IMG/VR virus record: IMGVR_UViG_3300028840_006884
Coordinates: 1 to 31,920 of that record
Source of the DNA: a virus
Reading direction: 5' to 3' (one strand)
DNA: 31,920 nucleotides
The position numbers and the translations under genes were made by a program. A model generated the notes under the pieces. It worked only from the letters and a program-made list of their open reading frames with translations, was not told where the DNA came from and searched no databases. Positions 7,212 to 14,068 of this stretch are shown piece by piece (the stretch's first letter is position 1; every line of letters begins with the position of its first letter).

Positions 7212-7721
7212 CTATTCGCCATTAGCCATTAGCCATTGGCTTTTTAATTGTTGATTATTCATTTTATTTAATTGTAAATAATATTTGCGGTTGCCATCGG
7301 CGAGGATTCTTTCAAGTCCGACGATGACTTTAACCGCTTCAAAATTCATCAGCATTTGTACCGCAGTATTTTTATTCAATTGCTTTTTAAGGAAGCCGTG
7401 CAGCCGAGCATCATCCCAGCCGAGTGCATCGGCTAATATTCCGATACGCTCCGCTTGAGATGCGGTAAGGTGGCGTTGGCTTCCGCGTTTGCCCGTACCG
7501 TAATATTTTTTAGGGTGAGATTCTTCGCTTCGCTCAGAATGACAGGGATTAGTACCTACTCGCTTGGATAGTTGGGCGATGATGCCCTTCGCTTGCTCGA
7601 ATGATAGTTGCCTCGTGCTTTCAACTCCAATAGTACCGAGCATAGAGCGATAGTCGTCATCGCTTGGAAATACGCGACTGGCAAGTGTGCGAACGGCTCG
7701 TATTTGATTTTTAGTTATCAA
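7212..7721 (-). CDS. GemA/gp16-like protein (DUF1018) with repeat insertion
   Basis: This 169-residue protein carries both halves of the DUF1018 family: DDDYRSMLGTIGVESTRQLS near residues 21-40, and GKRGSQRHLTASQAERIGILADALGW near residues 76-102. Mu gp16/GemA affects host gene expression and DNA topology. Between the halves sits CHSERSEESH (about 59-68), encoded by an in-frame copy of repeat family B at 7517-7546. The last residues (QWLMANGE) are encoded by a family E repeat. The insertion falls in a linker, so the protein may still function. It lies just upstream of the transposase gene. Confidence 0.85.
   Translation of the reverse strand: MITKNQIRAVRTLASRVFPSDDDYRSMLGTIGVESTRQLSFEQAKGIIAQLSKRVGTNPCHSERSEESHPKKYYGTGKRGSQRHLTASQAERIGILADALGWDDARLHGFLKKQLNKNTAVQMLMNFEAVKVIVGLERILADGNRKYYLQLNKMNNQQLKSQWLMANGE
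7214..7245. repeat. Interspersed repeat, family E
   Basis: Four ATTAGCC/ATTCGCC-type units. They encode the C-terminus of GemA and lie immediately upstream of the chosen transposase start. Confidence 0.75.
7517..7546. repeat. Interspersed repeat, family B, inside a gene
   Basis: GATTCTTCGCTTCGCTCAG followed by AATGACA. It is in frame within gemA and is read as CHSERSEESH. Other copies are at 9451-9477, 11843-11869, 12329-12355 and a variant at 28392-28450. Confidence 0.9.
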
Positions 7722-7745
7722 GTTAAAAGTTAAAAGTTAAAAGTG
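7721..7745. repeat. Interspersed repeat, family D
   Basis: Tandem AGTTAAA units between gemA and the small membrane-protein gene. Other copies are at 17571-17600, 20274-20298, 21965-21995 and 28467-28494. Confidence 0.75.
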
Positions 7746-7932
7746 ATAATATTAATCGGGCGACCCATAGCACTCCGCATAGCCATAAGTAGAATAGTGC
7801 TAGTGTAATAATTATTATTAATAGGCAGCCCCAGTTGATTCGCAATTCGCTTTTCGTTATTCGCTTTTTGCGAAATGGATTCCCGCTAAAAGCGTGCGGG
7901 AATGACAAAAAAGATTTATTCTGTTTCTTCAT
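7723..7932 (-). CDS. Small membrane protein, N-terminus uncertain
   Basis: The last 38 residues form one long or two short hydrophobic segments (WGCLLIIIITLALFYLWLCGVLWVARLIL). The first half is encoded by family A and F repeats, and the ATG overlaps the 3' end of the upstream coiled-coil gene. The true gene may start later at a non-ATG codon, or the frame may be decayed by repeat insertion. If real, it would be a small inner-membrane protein of the early operon with unknown function. Confidence 0.35.
   Translation of the reverse strand: MKKQNKSFLSFPHAFSGNPFRKKRITKSELRINWGCLLIIIITLALFYLWLCGVLWVARLILSLLTFNF
7841..7908. repeat. Family F run plus family A repeat
   Basis: TTCGCTTTTCGTTATTCGC-type units are followed by GGATTCCCGCTAAAAGCG and TGCGGGAATGACA. 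They overlap the doubtful N-terminal half of the small membrane protein. Confidence 0.8.
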
Positions 7933-9055
7933 TTTCGTTATTTATTTTGTTTTTGTTTTGTCTGGCTTTTTTTTGCGCTTCTTTTTTTATTTCTTTGTTT
8001 TGCGCAAGAACGTAAGCAGTTCGTTCACGTTCTTCTAAATTCATGCTCCAGCCTGGATTACCACCGCAGACATCTATTTCCCATGCGAGTGCCAATGGGA
8101 TGACATCCGGATAAACATCCATAACGCGAGAGATTCCTCGGTTCATGTGTCCGATGAGCTCGAGTAATTCGCGTTGCAATTTCTCATGGTCTTCGGGCAA
8201 AATACCAGCATTATATAGTACATAGATAGCATCGTCAAATTTTTCTTTTACTTCTTTTAAGTAGCGAAGCTTCTGCTCGAATAAAGATGCGGTGCAGTAG
8301 AGCTTCTCTATTTCCATTATCTCCATTACACGTGTGTTCAGCCGTTCTATCTCTTTTGTGAGAGCTTTCTTTTCTTCCTTAGCGAAGCTTAACTCTTCTT
8401 GGTTACGATGAAGCTTATCTTGCCACTCCTTGTTGGAACGCTTCAATGCGCGACGCTCTTTTGCAAATTCTTTTTCTATATCAGAAGTTTTTTGATTTAC
8501 GATATCGTCAAGGGTTAAGGTCTTGCCGCTTTGGGTTATGATTTTACCTTCCTTTTCTAGAAGGTCAAAATCTTCTTTCGGAAGGTTGAGTATTTTTAAT
8601 AATTTGCGTAAGCCAAATTCTTCGAGTTTAACTTCGCCGATGCTTAATTTTTGTACTGGTGCAAAAAAATCAGTTTCATTATGAACCTCTAATTTGCTAA
8701 GGTCTAAAGCAAATCCGTATTTTTCTTCTACTTTATTAGCTAGATCATAATAACGATAAGCAGACCGTAAACTAACACCCCAATATTTTTCAGCATATTC
8801 TTGTTTAGTAGAGCATCCCATCGCTAAATAGATATAATTATCGAATACATATTTTATTATCGAAGCCATACGTAACAATTGATTCTTTTGGATATGAATA
8901 AGTTTCTCTGCATCTTCTTGCATCTTTACCGTAACCGTAATTTCCTTATCCTCGTCGGGACAGAATATTTTATAATCGGTTAGGATAGGTGTTTCATTTT
9001 CTTTTTTTACTACTTCCAAATTTGTTTCGTTTTTTACTGCTGCTGAATTTTCCAT
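7916..9055 (-). CDS. DUF3102-like coiled-coil protein
   Basis: This 379-residue protein has three visible parts. Residues about 55-115 include IKYVFDNYIYLAMGCSTKQEYAEKYWGVSLRSAYRYYDLANK, an arrangement like DUF3102 proteins (a helical DNA-binding-type domain with a conserved A-x-x-YY-x-A end). Residues about 185-265 are a long charged coiled coil. The C-terminal third contains a helical domain with DVCGGNPGWSMNLEERERTAYVLAQN and a Lys/Glu-rich tail. GAGGAAA precedes the ATG. A role in early DNA metabolism or partition-like binding is possible but unproven. The adjacent 89-residue gene encodes a related N-terminal domain. Confidence 0.7.
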   Translation of the reverse strand: MENSAAVKNETNLEVVKKENETPILTDYKIFCPDEDKEITVTVKMQEDAEKLIHIQKNQLLRMASIIKYVFDNYIYLAMGCSTKQEYAEKYWGVSLRSAYRYYDLANKVEEKYGFALDLSKLEVHNETDFFAPVQKLSIGEVKLEEFGLRKLLKILNLPKEDFDLLEKEGKIITQSGKTLTLDDIVNQKTSDIEKEFAKERRALKRSNKEWQDKLHRNQEELSFAKEEKKALTKEIERLNTRVMEIMEIEKLYCTASLFEQKLRYLKEVKEKFDDAIYVLYNAGILPEDHEKLQRELLELIGHMNRGISRVMDVYPDVIPLALAWEIDVCGGNPGWSMNLEERERTAYVLAQNKEIKKEAQKKARQNKNKINNENEETE

Positions 9056-9081
9056 ATTTTCCTCGATTTAATTATTATGGT

Positions 9082-9351
9082 TTAATTATTAAATTCACTA
9101 AATATTGTTGAGAATGTTTTTAATGATGCATTCCAATTCGCATGTCGGTAATATTTCATCGCTGTTTCAAAATCACGTGTGCAGCTGATAGCTTCGATGC
9201 ATGTTCGCTTATCATTACAGCCAACATCTAGATATAATTCATCATCGAATATTTCTTTGATACATTTGGCGACTTCAAGTTCATGCTTCCTTAGATTTTC
9301 TACTAATTCTGAAAATCTTTTTACTCTTTGTTCTTTTGTTAATTTGTTCAT
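9082..9351 (-). CDS. Short paralogue of the DUF3102-like domain
   Basis: This 89-residue protein contains CIKEIFDDELYLDVGCNDK, then AMKYYRHANWN. It aligns by eye with the N-terminal domain of the next protein (IIKYVFDNYIYLAMGCSTK, then AYRYYDLANK). The shared features are the hydrophobic helix, YL-x-x-GC, a lysine, and A-x-x-YY-x-x-AN. GAGGG stands 5 nt before the ATG. It probably arose by duplication and could pair with or regulate the longer protein (inference). Confidence 0.65.
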   Translation of the reverse strand: MNKLTKEQRVKRFSELVENLRKHELEVAKCIKEIFDDELYLDVGCNDKRTCIEAISCTRDFETAMKYYRHANWNASLKTFSTIFSEFNN

Positions 9352-9361
9352 ACAGCCCTCT

Positions 9362-9477
9362 AATTAATTATTAATTATGAATTATGAATAATTGTTTTCG
9401 CTTTTTGCAAAAATGGATTCCCGCTCAAAGCATGCGGGAATGACAAACAAGATTCTTCGCTTCGATCAGAATGACAG
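9362..9477. repeat. Cluster of repeat families C, A and B
   Basis: A C-type AATTATGA array (9362-9388), an A hairpin (9415-9445) and a B copy (9451-9477) stand in series. They occupy nearly all of the gap between two early genes. Confidence 0.85.
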
Positions 9478-9525
9478 AATTTTTTATTTGTTATTTGATT
9501 TTTCATTTTGTAATTTTATTATTGT

Positions 9526-9705
9526 TTAGTTTCTGTAAAAGACAGCATAGGGATGGGCGGGGATTGCCTTCTCGACAATGTAGATGTCGAGCTCGAATAA
9601 AACTACATGACGATTTATTTGTTGCGAAAATATTTTTGTCTGATGATTATTTTTATTCGTCTTCTCCCCACCGTTATTTTTCTTTCTATTAAAGATGTTC
9701 ATCAT
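9526..9705 (-). CDS. 59-residue hypothetical early protein
   Basis: The protein starts MMNIFNRKKNNGGE and ends EKAIPAHPYAVFYRN. The N-terminal half is basic and polar; the C-terminal half looks like one beta-alpha element (VVLFELDIYIVEKAI). The ATG overlaps the stop of the HTH gene (ATGA), a classic translational coupling, which is the main support for it. It is the second gene of the leftward early operon. The function is unknown. Confidence 0.6.
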   Translation of the reverse strand: MMNIFNRKKNNGGEKTNKNNHQTKIFSQQINRHVVLFELDIYIVEKAIPAHPYAVFYRN

Positions 9706-9872
9706 GCTGCCTTCAATAATTTTTTCACGATAGAATTAATTTGTGCGATGCGTTTTTTGTTTGTCCGTTCCCCAGCGAATAAAAGTCTTACATAGTGCGG
9801 GGTTACACCCATACGTCGTGCTATCTCGGCTTTGTTCAGAAGGTCGGCGTCAATTTTTTTTATTGTGTTCAT
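9702..9872 (-). CDS. Ner/Cro-like small HTH protein
   Basis: This 56-residue protein is mostly one helix-turn-helix: NKAEIARRMGVTPHYVRLLFAGERT (residues 13-37), followed by a basic helix, KKRIAQINSIVKKLL. AGGAA stands 6 nt before the ATG. It is the first gene of the leftward operon, directly opposite the repressor gene. This is the position of ner in Mu or cro in lambda, where a small protein turns down the early and repressor promoters. The Ner/Cro-like role is inferred from fold and position. Confidence 0.8.
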   Translation of the reverse strand: MNTIKKIDADLLNKAEIARRMGVTPHYVRLLFAGERTNKKRIAQINSIVKKLLKAA

Positions 9873-9888
9873 AATTATTCCTACAATA

Positions 9889-9931
9889 TATTATGTATAA
9901 ATAAATTTTGTTGGGTAAAACATACATAATA
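9889..9931. promoter_or_regulatory. Operator candidate: 10-bp inverted repeat
   Basis: TATTATGTAT (9889-9898) and ATACATAATA (9922-9931) are exact inverted copies 23 bp apart. The right arm covers the leftward -10 element and the left arm lies just downstream of its start point. A dimer or multi-HTH protein bound here could block both promoters. Confidence 0.6.
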
Positions 9932-9937
9932 ATATTG
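9907..9937 (+). promoter_or_regulatory. Rightward repressor promoter, Bacteroidota type
   Basis: TTTG (9907-9910), a 19-bp gap, then TAATATTG (9930-9937). This matches TTTG-N19-21-TAnnTTTG in all but one position. It would drive the repressor gene at 9989 and overlaps the leftward promoter. Confidence 0.5.
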
Positions 9938-9947
9938 CTTTTGTCAA
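9919..9947 (-). promoter_or_regulatory. Leftward early promoter
   Basis: On the minus strand, TTGACA (9942-9947) and TATGTT (9919-9924) are separated by 17 bp, a near-consensus sigma-70 layout. The same bases also fit a Bacteroidota-type TTG...TAnnTTT promoter. It would start transcription about 40 nt ahead of the Ner-like gene. The right operator arm overlaps its -10 element. Confidence 0.65.
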
Positions 9948-9988
9948 GTTTTTTTTAATTTTTTTGTAAAATTTTTTTTTATTGTAGA

Positions 9989-11017
9989 ATGGCTAAAATA
10001 GGTAAAAAATTAAGAGCATTTGCCGAATTAAATTATCCTTCGCATGCTAAGCTTTCGGAAATACTTAAGATAAGGGAACCTCACATATATATATACTTCA
10101 ATGAAAATAGTTTGCCTGGATTTCATTTATTAAAAATTTTACAGTATATAGGATGTGAACTTAATTGGTTGCTAGATGACGAAGTATCGGTAGATAATGT
10201 ACCAGAAGCGAAAATAAAAGAGGGACCAATAAATTATGAGCCGATAAAATATATAGAAGTGTACATGGGGCAGCGGTTAAAAAATTTCGGTTATAGAAAA
10301 TTTAAGACGATGCATAAATTTGCCGAGGCATTAGAAATAAAACTTCCAACATTATATACTTATATCAACGGTCAAGCTTTACCTGGTGCTAGATCATTAG
10401 CAAAGATATTAAAGCTAGGATGTAATATAGAGTGGTTAGTAGCGGATAGCGAAGAGACTGCTTATATTCCTCATGAATATCAATTGCAAAAAGATTTAGA
10501 GAATAATAAAATAGCGGAGCCAAGAGAAAAATATTTTGACAATGGTGAAAAGAATGAATTATATTCAATGGCTAAAATTAAATTTGGTTCGGTAAAAGAG
10601 ATGGCGAAGCAACTCGGGATAAGTCGTCAAGCTCTCTATCCTTATATTCAGGGTAAGCCCTTAACCGAAAAAATAATTGTTAAACTAAAAGCGCTCGGGG
10701 TAGAAATGAATGAAGAAGAAGTATTACAAAAAGAAATTAAACATTCTGATTATTCTAATATTAATAATCAAAATAACGAAAGAGATAAAACAATAATTAG
10801 ATTGGAACGATGGCTGGATGAACAGCGAGAAGATAAAAAAATATTAAACGAAACAATTAAAGAATTAAATGCTACTATTAAAGAATTAAGAACAAAAATA
10901 GCATCATTAAATGAAGTTATTGTCAGGCGAGAAATTATTATTAAGGAAGAAAAAGAGAAGCGAGAGAAGGCGGAAGAAAACCTAAAATTTTATAAAATAG
11001 GAAATAGCGGAAATTAA
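9989..11017 (+). CDS. Phage repressor with three HTH modules and coiled coil
   Basis: This 342-residue protein contains three similar helical modules. Module 1 (1-65) has KLSEILKIREPHIYIYFNENSLPG, module 2 (about 95-155) has KFAEALEIKLPTLYTYINGQALPG, and module 3 (about 190-240) has EMAKQLGISRQALYPYIQGKPL. Each has the pattern of an XRE/Cro-type HTH followed by I-x-W-L or similar. Residues 265-335 form a long charged coiled coil, probably for oligomerisation. There is no LexA-type peptidase domain, so induction would not be by self-cleavage. Its place, divergent from the Ner-like gene, makes it the probable lysogeny repressor. The ATG has no clear ribosome binding site. Confidence 0.75.
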   Translation: MAKIGKKLRAFAELNYPSHAKLSEILKIREPHIYIYFNENSLPGFHLLKILQYIGCELNWLLDDEVSVDNVPEAKIKEGPINYEPIKYIEVYMGQRLKNFGYRKFKTMHKFAEALEIKLPTLYTYINGQALPGARSLAKILKLGCNIEWLVADSEETAYIPHEYQLQKDLENNKIAEPREKYFDNGEKNELYSMAKIKFGSVKEMAKQLGISRQALYPYIQGKPLTEKIIVKLKALGVEMNEEEVLQKEIKHSDYSNINNQNNERDKTIIRLERWLDEQREDKKILNETIKELNATIKELRTKIASLNEVIVRREIIIKEEKEKREKAEENLKFYKIGNSGN

Positions 11018-11344
11018 AATAATTACAGAATTTATTTAATAATTTACTTTAGAATTTTGCCACCGTGTCACATTAAAATTTATGGATAATTATTAAGGAG
11101 CGGGTGCTCGCCTTTTTTATTTATGGATTCCCGCTTAAGGATTGCGGGAATGACAGATTGAGATTGCTTCGCAGTTCGCTTTTCGCTAATGGATTCCCGC
11201 TTAAGGATTGCGGGAATGACAGATTGAGATTACTTCGCAGTTCGCTTTTCGCCCTTCGCTGTTCGTTAAATGGATTCCCGCTTGAAGATTGCGGGAATGA
11301 CAGATTGAGATTGCCACGTCGCTTCGCTCCTCGCAATGACATAA
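11018..11344. repeat. Gene-free repeat block (three family A copies)
   Basis: No gene is supported. Family A hairpins occur at 11125-11156, 11191-11222 and 11272-11303. They are linked by GATTGAGAT plus family F-like TTCGCTTTTCGC stretches, so the unit is tandemly repeated with a period of about 66-80 bp. It ends in CGCTTCGCTCCTCGCAATGAC, another common interspersed-repeat type. A weak GAGC/GCTC hairpin followed by CC and six T (11099-11117) may end the repressor transcript. Confidence 0.85.
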
Positions 11345-11794
11345 TTAAGGTTTGAAGTCGAGTGGATGGACCATTAGCTTGATAGCCAACATAATATATC
11401 TACGATTGATGAGTAATGTTCGCACCGTTGGCGGTGGCTCTTTTTGCTCGATGAGATAGTTTTGTTGGTTATATTCATAGCTGGCGTTGCGGTCGAGGTA
11501 TTGTAATAAATCCGATGCGATGAGTAGCCCTTCGGAATAGTTGTCATCACGATCGAAGCCGACGTTTTCGGTAGTGATTAGAATATCCAGTCCACCGCCA
11601 CCACCGGAGTTATGCGTAGTGCCATCGACGAAATTAATTAATGCCGATGGATGCTCGATTGTTTCTTTTATTCCATCTAGCTGAATTTCACCGCTATAAA
11701 TTTTTACCGTTTTGAATTTGACTTGGAATTTTTCTTTGGATAAATCCTTTGTCGCTTTGATATGTTCGATTAAACCGAGTGTTAAGTTGTACAT
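11345..11794 (-). CDS. Mu gp37-like protein (DUF1834)
   Basis: The start at 11794 was chosen for its GAGGTAACA leader, identical in style to that of the neighbouring gp36-like gene. The protein has 149 residues. It begins YNLTLGLIEHIKAT, has a Gly-rich turn and LDILITTENVGFDRDD in the middle, and ends with RRYIMLAIKLMVHP, in line with DUF1834. The Mu equivalent lies with the head-tail joining genes and is probably a connector or tail completion protein. It is the last gene of the leftward head operon. Confidence 0.75.
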   Translation of the reverse strand: MYNLTLGLIEHIKATKDLSKEKFQVKFKTVKIYSGEIQLDGIKETIEHPSALINFVDGTTHNSGGGGGLDILITTENVGFDRDDNYSEGLLIASDLLQYLDRNASYEYNQQNYLIEQKEPPPTVRTLLINRRYIMLAIKLMVHPLDFKP

Positions 11795-11810
11795 TGTTAC
11801 CTCTTTCAAT

Positions 11811-11870
11811 GTGAAATGTGAAATGTCAAACGTGAAACGAAAAGATTCTTCGCTTCGCTCAGAATGACAA
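11811..11870. repeat. Repeat families H and B
   Basis: TGTGAAATGTGAAATGTCAA-type units are followed by a B copy. The same pair recurs at 12291-12358, showing that H and B travel together between the gp37/gp36 and gp36/G genes. Confidence 0.85.
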
Positions 11871-11876
11871 AATTAA

Positions 11877-12272
11877 TTAATTAAACCATCGATTAAATCG
11901 ACGGCGCTTGGCTGTTATTATTACATCGTTGGCATCGTTGATATCATTGGGATTGACGGATGCTTCGCCAGATTTGTATTTTTCGAGCATCGCAATAGTA
12001 GCGTTGTAATCTTTAATTATTTGTGGTTCGTTTTCAAATTCGGTATCGCCGTGCTTGCAAGTGAAGCCACGGTATGCGACAATATTCAGTAGATGCACTT
12101 TCAATGCCTCGGTGATGGTCTCGGCTGTTACATAGACATATTCGAGAAGCTTCGCTTCGGCGATTTCTATTTCAGCCGCTAGTACATCTTCGTTGACTTC
12201 GTCGGAATCATCGAAAAAGAATTTGTCCCATTTGGGAAAATGTTCTTGGACATATTCAATTGATATTAACAT
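11877..12272 (-). CDS. Mu gp36-like head-tail connector (DUF1320)
   Basis: This 131-residue protein begins with SIEYVQEHFPKWDKF, followed by an acidic helix and EAKLLEYVYVTAETITEALKVHLLNIVAYRGF, the pattern of the DUF1320/gp36 family. These are helical connector proteins of the head-to-tail joint. The leader GAGGTAACA precedes the ATG. The C-terminus is basic (KRRRFNRWFN). It lies between the G-like and gp37-like genes. Confidence 0.8.
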   Translation of the reverse strand: MLISIEYVQEHFPKWDKFFFDDSDEVNEDVLAAEIEIAEAKLLEYVYVTAETITEALKVHLLNIVAYRGFTCKHGDTEFENEPQIIKDYNATIAMLEKYKSGEASVNPNDINDANDVIITAKRRRFNRWFN

Positions 12273-12290
12273 TGTTACCTCAATAATTAT

Positions 12291-12358
12291 TGTGAAATGT
12301 GAAATGTCAAATGTGAAACGAAAAGAAGAGATTCTTCGCTTCGCTCAGAATGACAAAA
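12291..12358. repeat. Repeat families H and B
   Basis: Second copy of the H plus B pair, between the gp36-like and G-like genes. Confidence 0.85.
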
Positions 12359-12365
12359 TAAAAAA

Positions 12366-12869
12366 TTATGAAAGTTTGACATTTGTGTTTGTATTATTTT
12401 TTAATTTTTTTAGGACGTTAGTTAATTCATCCTCGGTGATATTACTGCCGAGGTCTAGAGCGAGCTCCTCTACATTCTTAAAGACTTGTTCGGATTCGTC
12501 ATCGCTGAGCGCGAAAAATTCTCGGATGACCTTCCCTTTACCCGCACCGGATATATTATGATAGTAAGCTAATAGTTCTTTATCTGGTCGGTTAAATTCG
12601 ATAGAAACTTTATCGAGCGTCGAAGGGATGAAGCCCTCGATGCTATCGAGCATCCCACCGGCATTGGAAAAATTTAAGTCGACTGGTGTTGTTGGTCTAC
12701 CCGCTCTTTGTCTAATTCTACGATAGCCCTCGGAATATGGCTTGAAGCTTCTTCCCTCTACATCTTTACCTTCGCGAGTTCTTTTCTTGATGATACGAAT
12801 AATAGCTAGCTCTGCTCGGGTGAATATAGCTTCGCGTGCTAATCGTTGTGCTTGAGTGTTTAGTGCCAT
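12366..12869 (-). CDS. Mu G-like virion morphogenesis protein
   Basis: This 167-residue protein reads RTREGKDVEGRSFKPYSEGY, then RQRAGRPTTPVDL, then FSNAGGMLDSI, YYHNISGAGK and REFFALSDDE. This is the conserved order of phage virion morphogenesis proteins (Mu gpG family), which act at the head-tail interface. The ATG shares a base with the stop of the portal gene (TAATG), so the two are coupled. In Mu, F would lie between portal and G; here it is absent from this spot and encoded near 2000. Confidence 0.85.
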   Translation of the reverse strand: MALNTQAQRLAREAIFTRAELAIIRIIKKRTREGKDVEGRSFKPYSEGYRRIRQRAGRPTTPVDLNFSNAGGMLDSIEGFIPSTLDKVSIEFNRPDKELLAYYHNISGAGKGKVIREFFALSDDESEQVFKNVEELALDLGSNITEDELTNVLKKLKNNTNTNVKLS

Positions 12870-14002
12870 TAGTCTAGGAATCCTCCGAATTCTTTTATTA
12901 AAGGTTCTTGGTCGGGATATTTATACAGTCCCAGCTTCGCATATTCATCGGGATTAATTTTATAACCCTGCTCATACGCTTGGGATAATATTTGCAATCG
13001 TTCGGTTACGTTGATGGGTTCGGATTTATCGATGCTGAATACCGGGAAATTTTTTGTATTGAAATTTTGCGATATAATGAGCTTCATCAATACGGTAACA
13101 TATTCCTCTATGAATAGAATGTCATCGATAGTCAATTCTCTGCGAGCGCGGAAGGAGCTTTGATTATCACCTACTTTTAATCCCGCTGAATCTTCAGCGG
13201 CATTAGCATGTCCGAGGATAGTAATAGCGATGCCGAGGTTCGCATTTTTAATAAAAGCCTGCTGGTCACCGGTAGACCTGCCCGATTCTATAATTTGCAC
13301 CTCTGTACCATCGGGAATAATTCCCTTCGTAGAAGCTGCTATTGCATTGATTCCTTCTTCTAATGATTTTTTAAAATTTTCATCGGCACCAGATGGATAT
13401 TTACCAAAGACAAATGCTTCGCCGAATATTTCGATAAAGCTAGCCCAAGATTCTAATCCGAATTCTTTTAAGATATAATCGCGAAGCACACCAATGAGAA
13501 TAGGAAGCTCATCATTCTGGCAGACGAGTGCCTCTTCCTCTGATATTTCGATAAATTTACCGCTGTTATCTATTTTTATTTTATCATCGTCATCTTTATC
13601 AATGCGGAAATATTTCTGATCAATTTTTTTTATATTAGTAACTACGCGTTGTTGGTCTTTTATTTGCCATGTTAATTCAATTACGGAAAAAGATTTCATT
13701 TTCGCATCGAAAATATATCTAAATAATCTTCGCATATTCAAATTAAGAAATACGGATTCGGCGAATGTGGCGATGGATTTATCTATTGAAGATTCGGAGA
13801 AAGGACTAATTCGCCAGTCGCGTTGAAAACCAGCGATGCGACCATTCTTGGTACCGATGACATAGCTGTCTGTTTCTGCCTGCTCGAATAAAGCAGTAAT
13901 TTCGCGCATATAACCATATCTATAACGCTCAATTACCTTTTTGTAAAACTGGGGCGTGAATTTTACTTTCGTTATTCCGAGTGTTTTGTTGATGTTTAAC
14001 AT
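12869..14002 (-). CDS. Mu gp29-like portal protein (DUF935)
   Basis: This 377-residue protein has the DUF935 portal pattern: an N-terminal ALFEQAETDSYVIGTKNGRIAG, a middle SWASFIEIFGEAFVFGKYPSGA, and a C-terminal ILGHANAAEDSAGLKVGDNQSS region followed by helices. The portal forms the dodecameric ring through which DNA is packaged and to which the tail attaches. GGAG precedes the ATG. It is slightly shorter than typical members (400-500), mainly at the C-terminus. It lies between TerL and G. Confidence 0.9.
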   Translation of the reverse strand: MLNINKTLGITKVKFTPQFYKKVIERYRYGYMREITALFEQAETDSYVIGTKNGRIAGFQRDWRISPFSESSIDKSIATFAESVFLNLNMRRLFRYIFDAKMKSFSVIELTWQIKDQQRVVTNIKKIDQKYFRIDKDDDDKIKIDNSGKFIEISEEEALVCQNDELPILIGVLRDYILKEFGLESWASFIEIFGEAFVFGKYPSGADENFKKSLEEGINAIAASTKGIIPDGTEVQIIESGRSTGDQQAFIKNANLGIAITILGHANAAEDSAGLKVGDNQSSFRARRELTIDDILFIEEYVTVLMKLIISQNFNTKNFPVFSIDKSEPINVTERLQILSQAYEQGYKINPDEYAKLGLYKYPDQEPLIKEFGGFLD

Positions 14003-14028
14003 TTTTTTTCTCCGTGAAAATTGTTTAT

Positions 14029-14060
14029 GGATTCCCGCTTGAAGATTGCGGGAATGACAA
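14029..14060. repeat. Interspersed repeat, family A
   Basis: A hairpin copy between TerL and portal. Confidence 0.85.
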
Positions 14061-14068
14061 TATTTATT

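Larger units (their letters stand above)
9873..9988. promoter_or_regulatory. Divergent early/repressor control region
   Basis: An AT-rich 116-bp gap between two genes encoding HTH proteins that point away from each other. It holds two overlapping promoter candidates and a 10-bp inverted repeat, listed separately. This is the expected site of the lysis-lysogeny switch. Confidence 0.8.

Noticed and set aside
9471-9795. Plus-strand frames between the early genes and the repressor
   Set aside because: They are antisense to the two small early genes, which have ribosome binding and ATGA-coupling support.
11018-11344. CRISPR array
   Set aside because: Repeats are only three, with unequal spacing, and the same unit is scattered through the genome singly. 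No cas genes.
11104-11355. Open frames on both strands in the repeat block
   Set aside because: They are translations of tandem family A and F repeats (FPLKDCGND-type units) and not genes.
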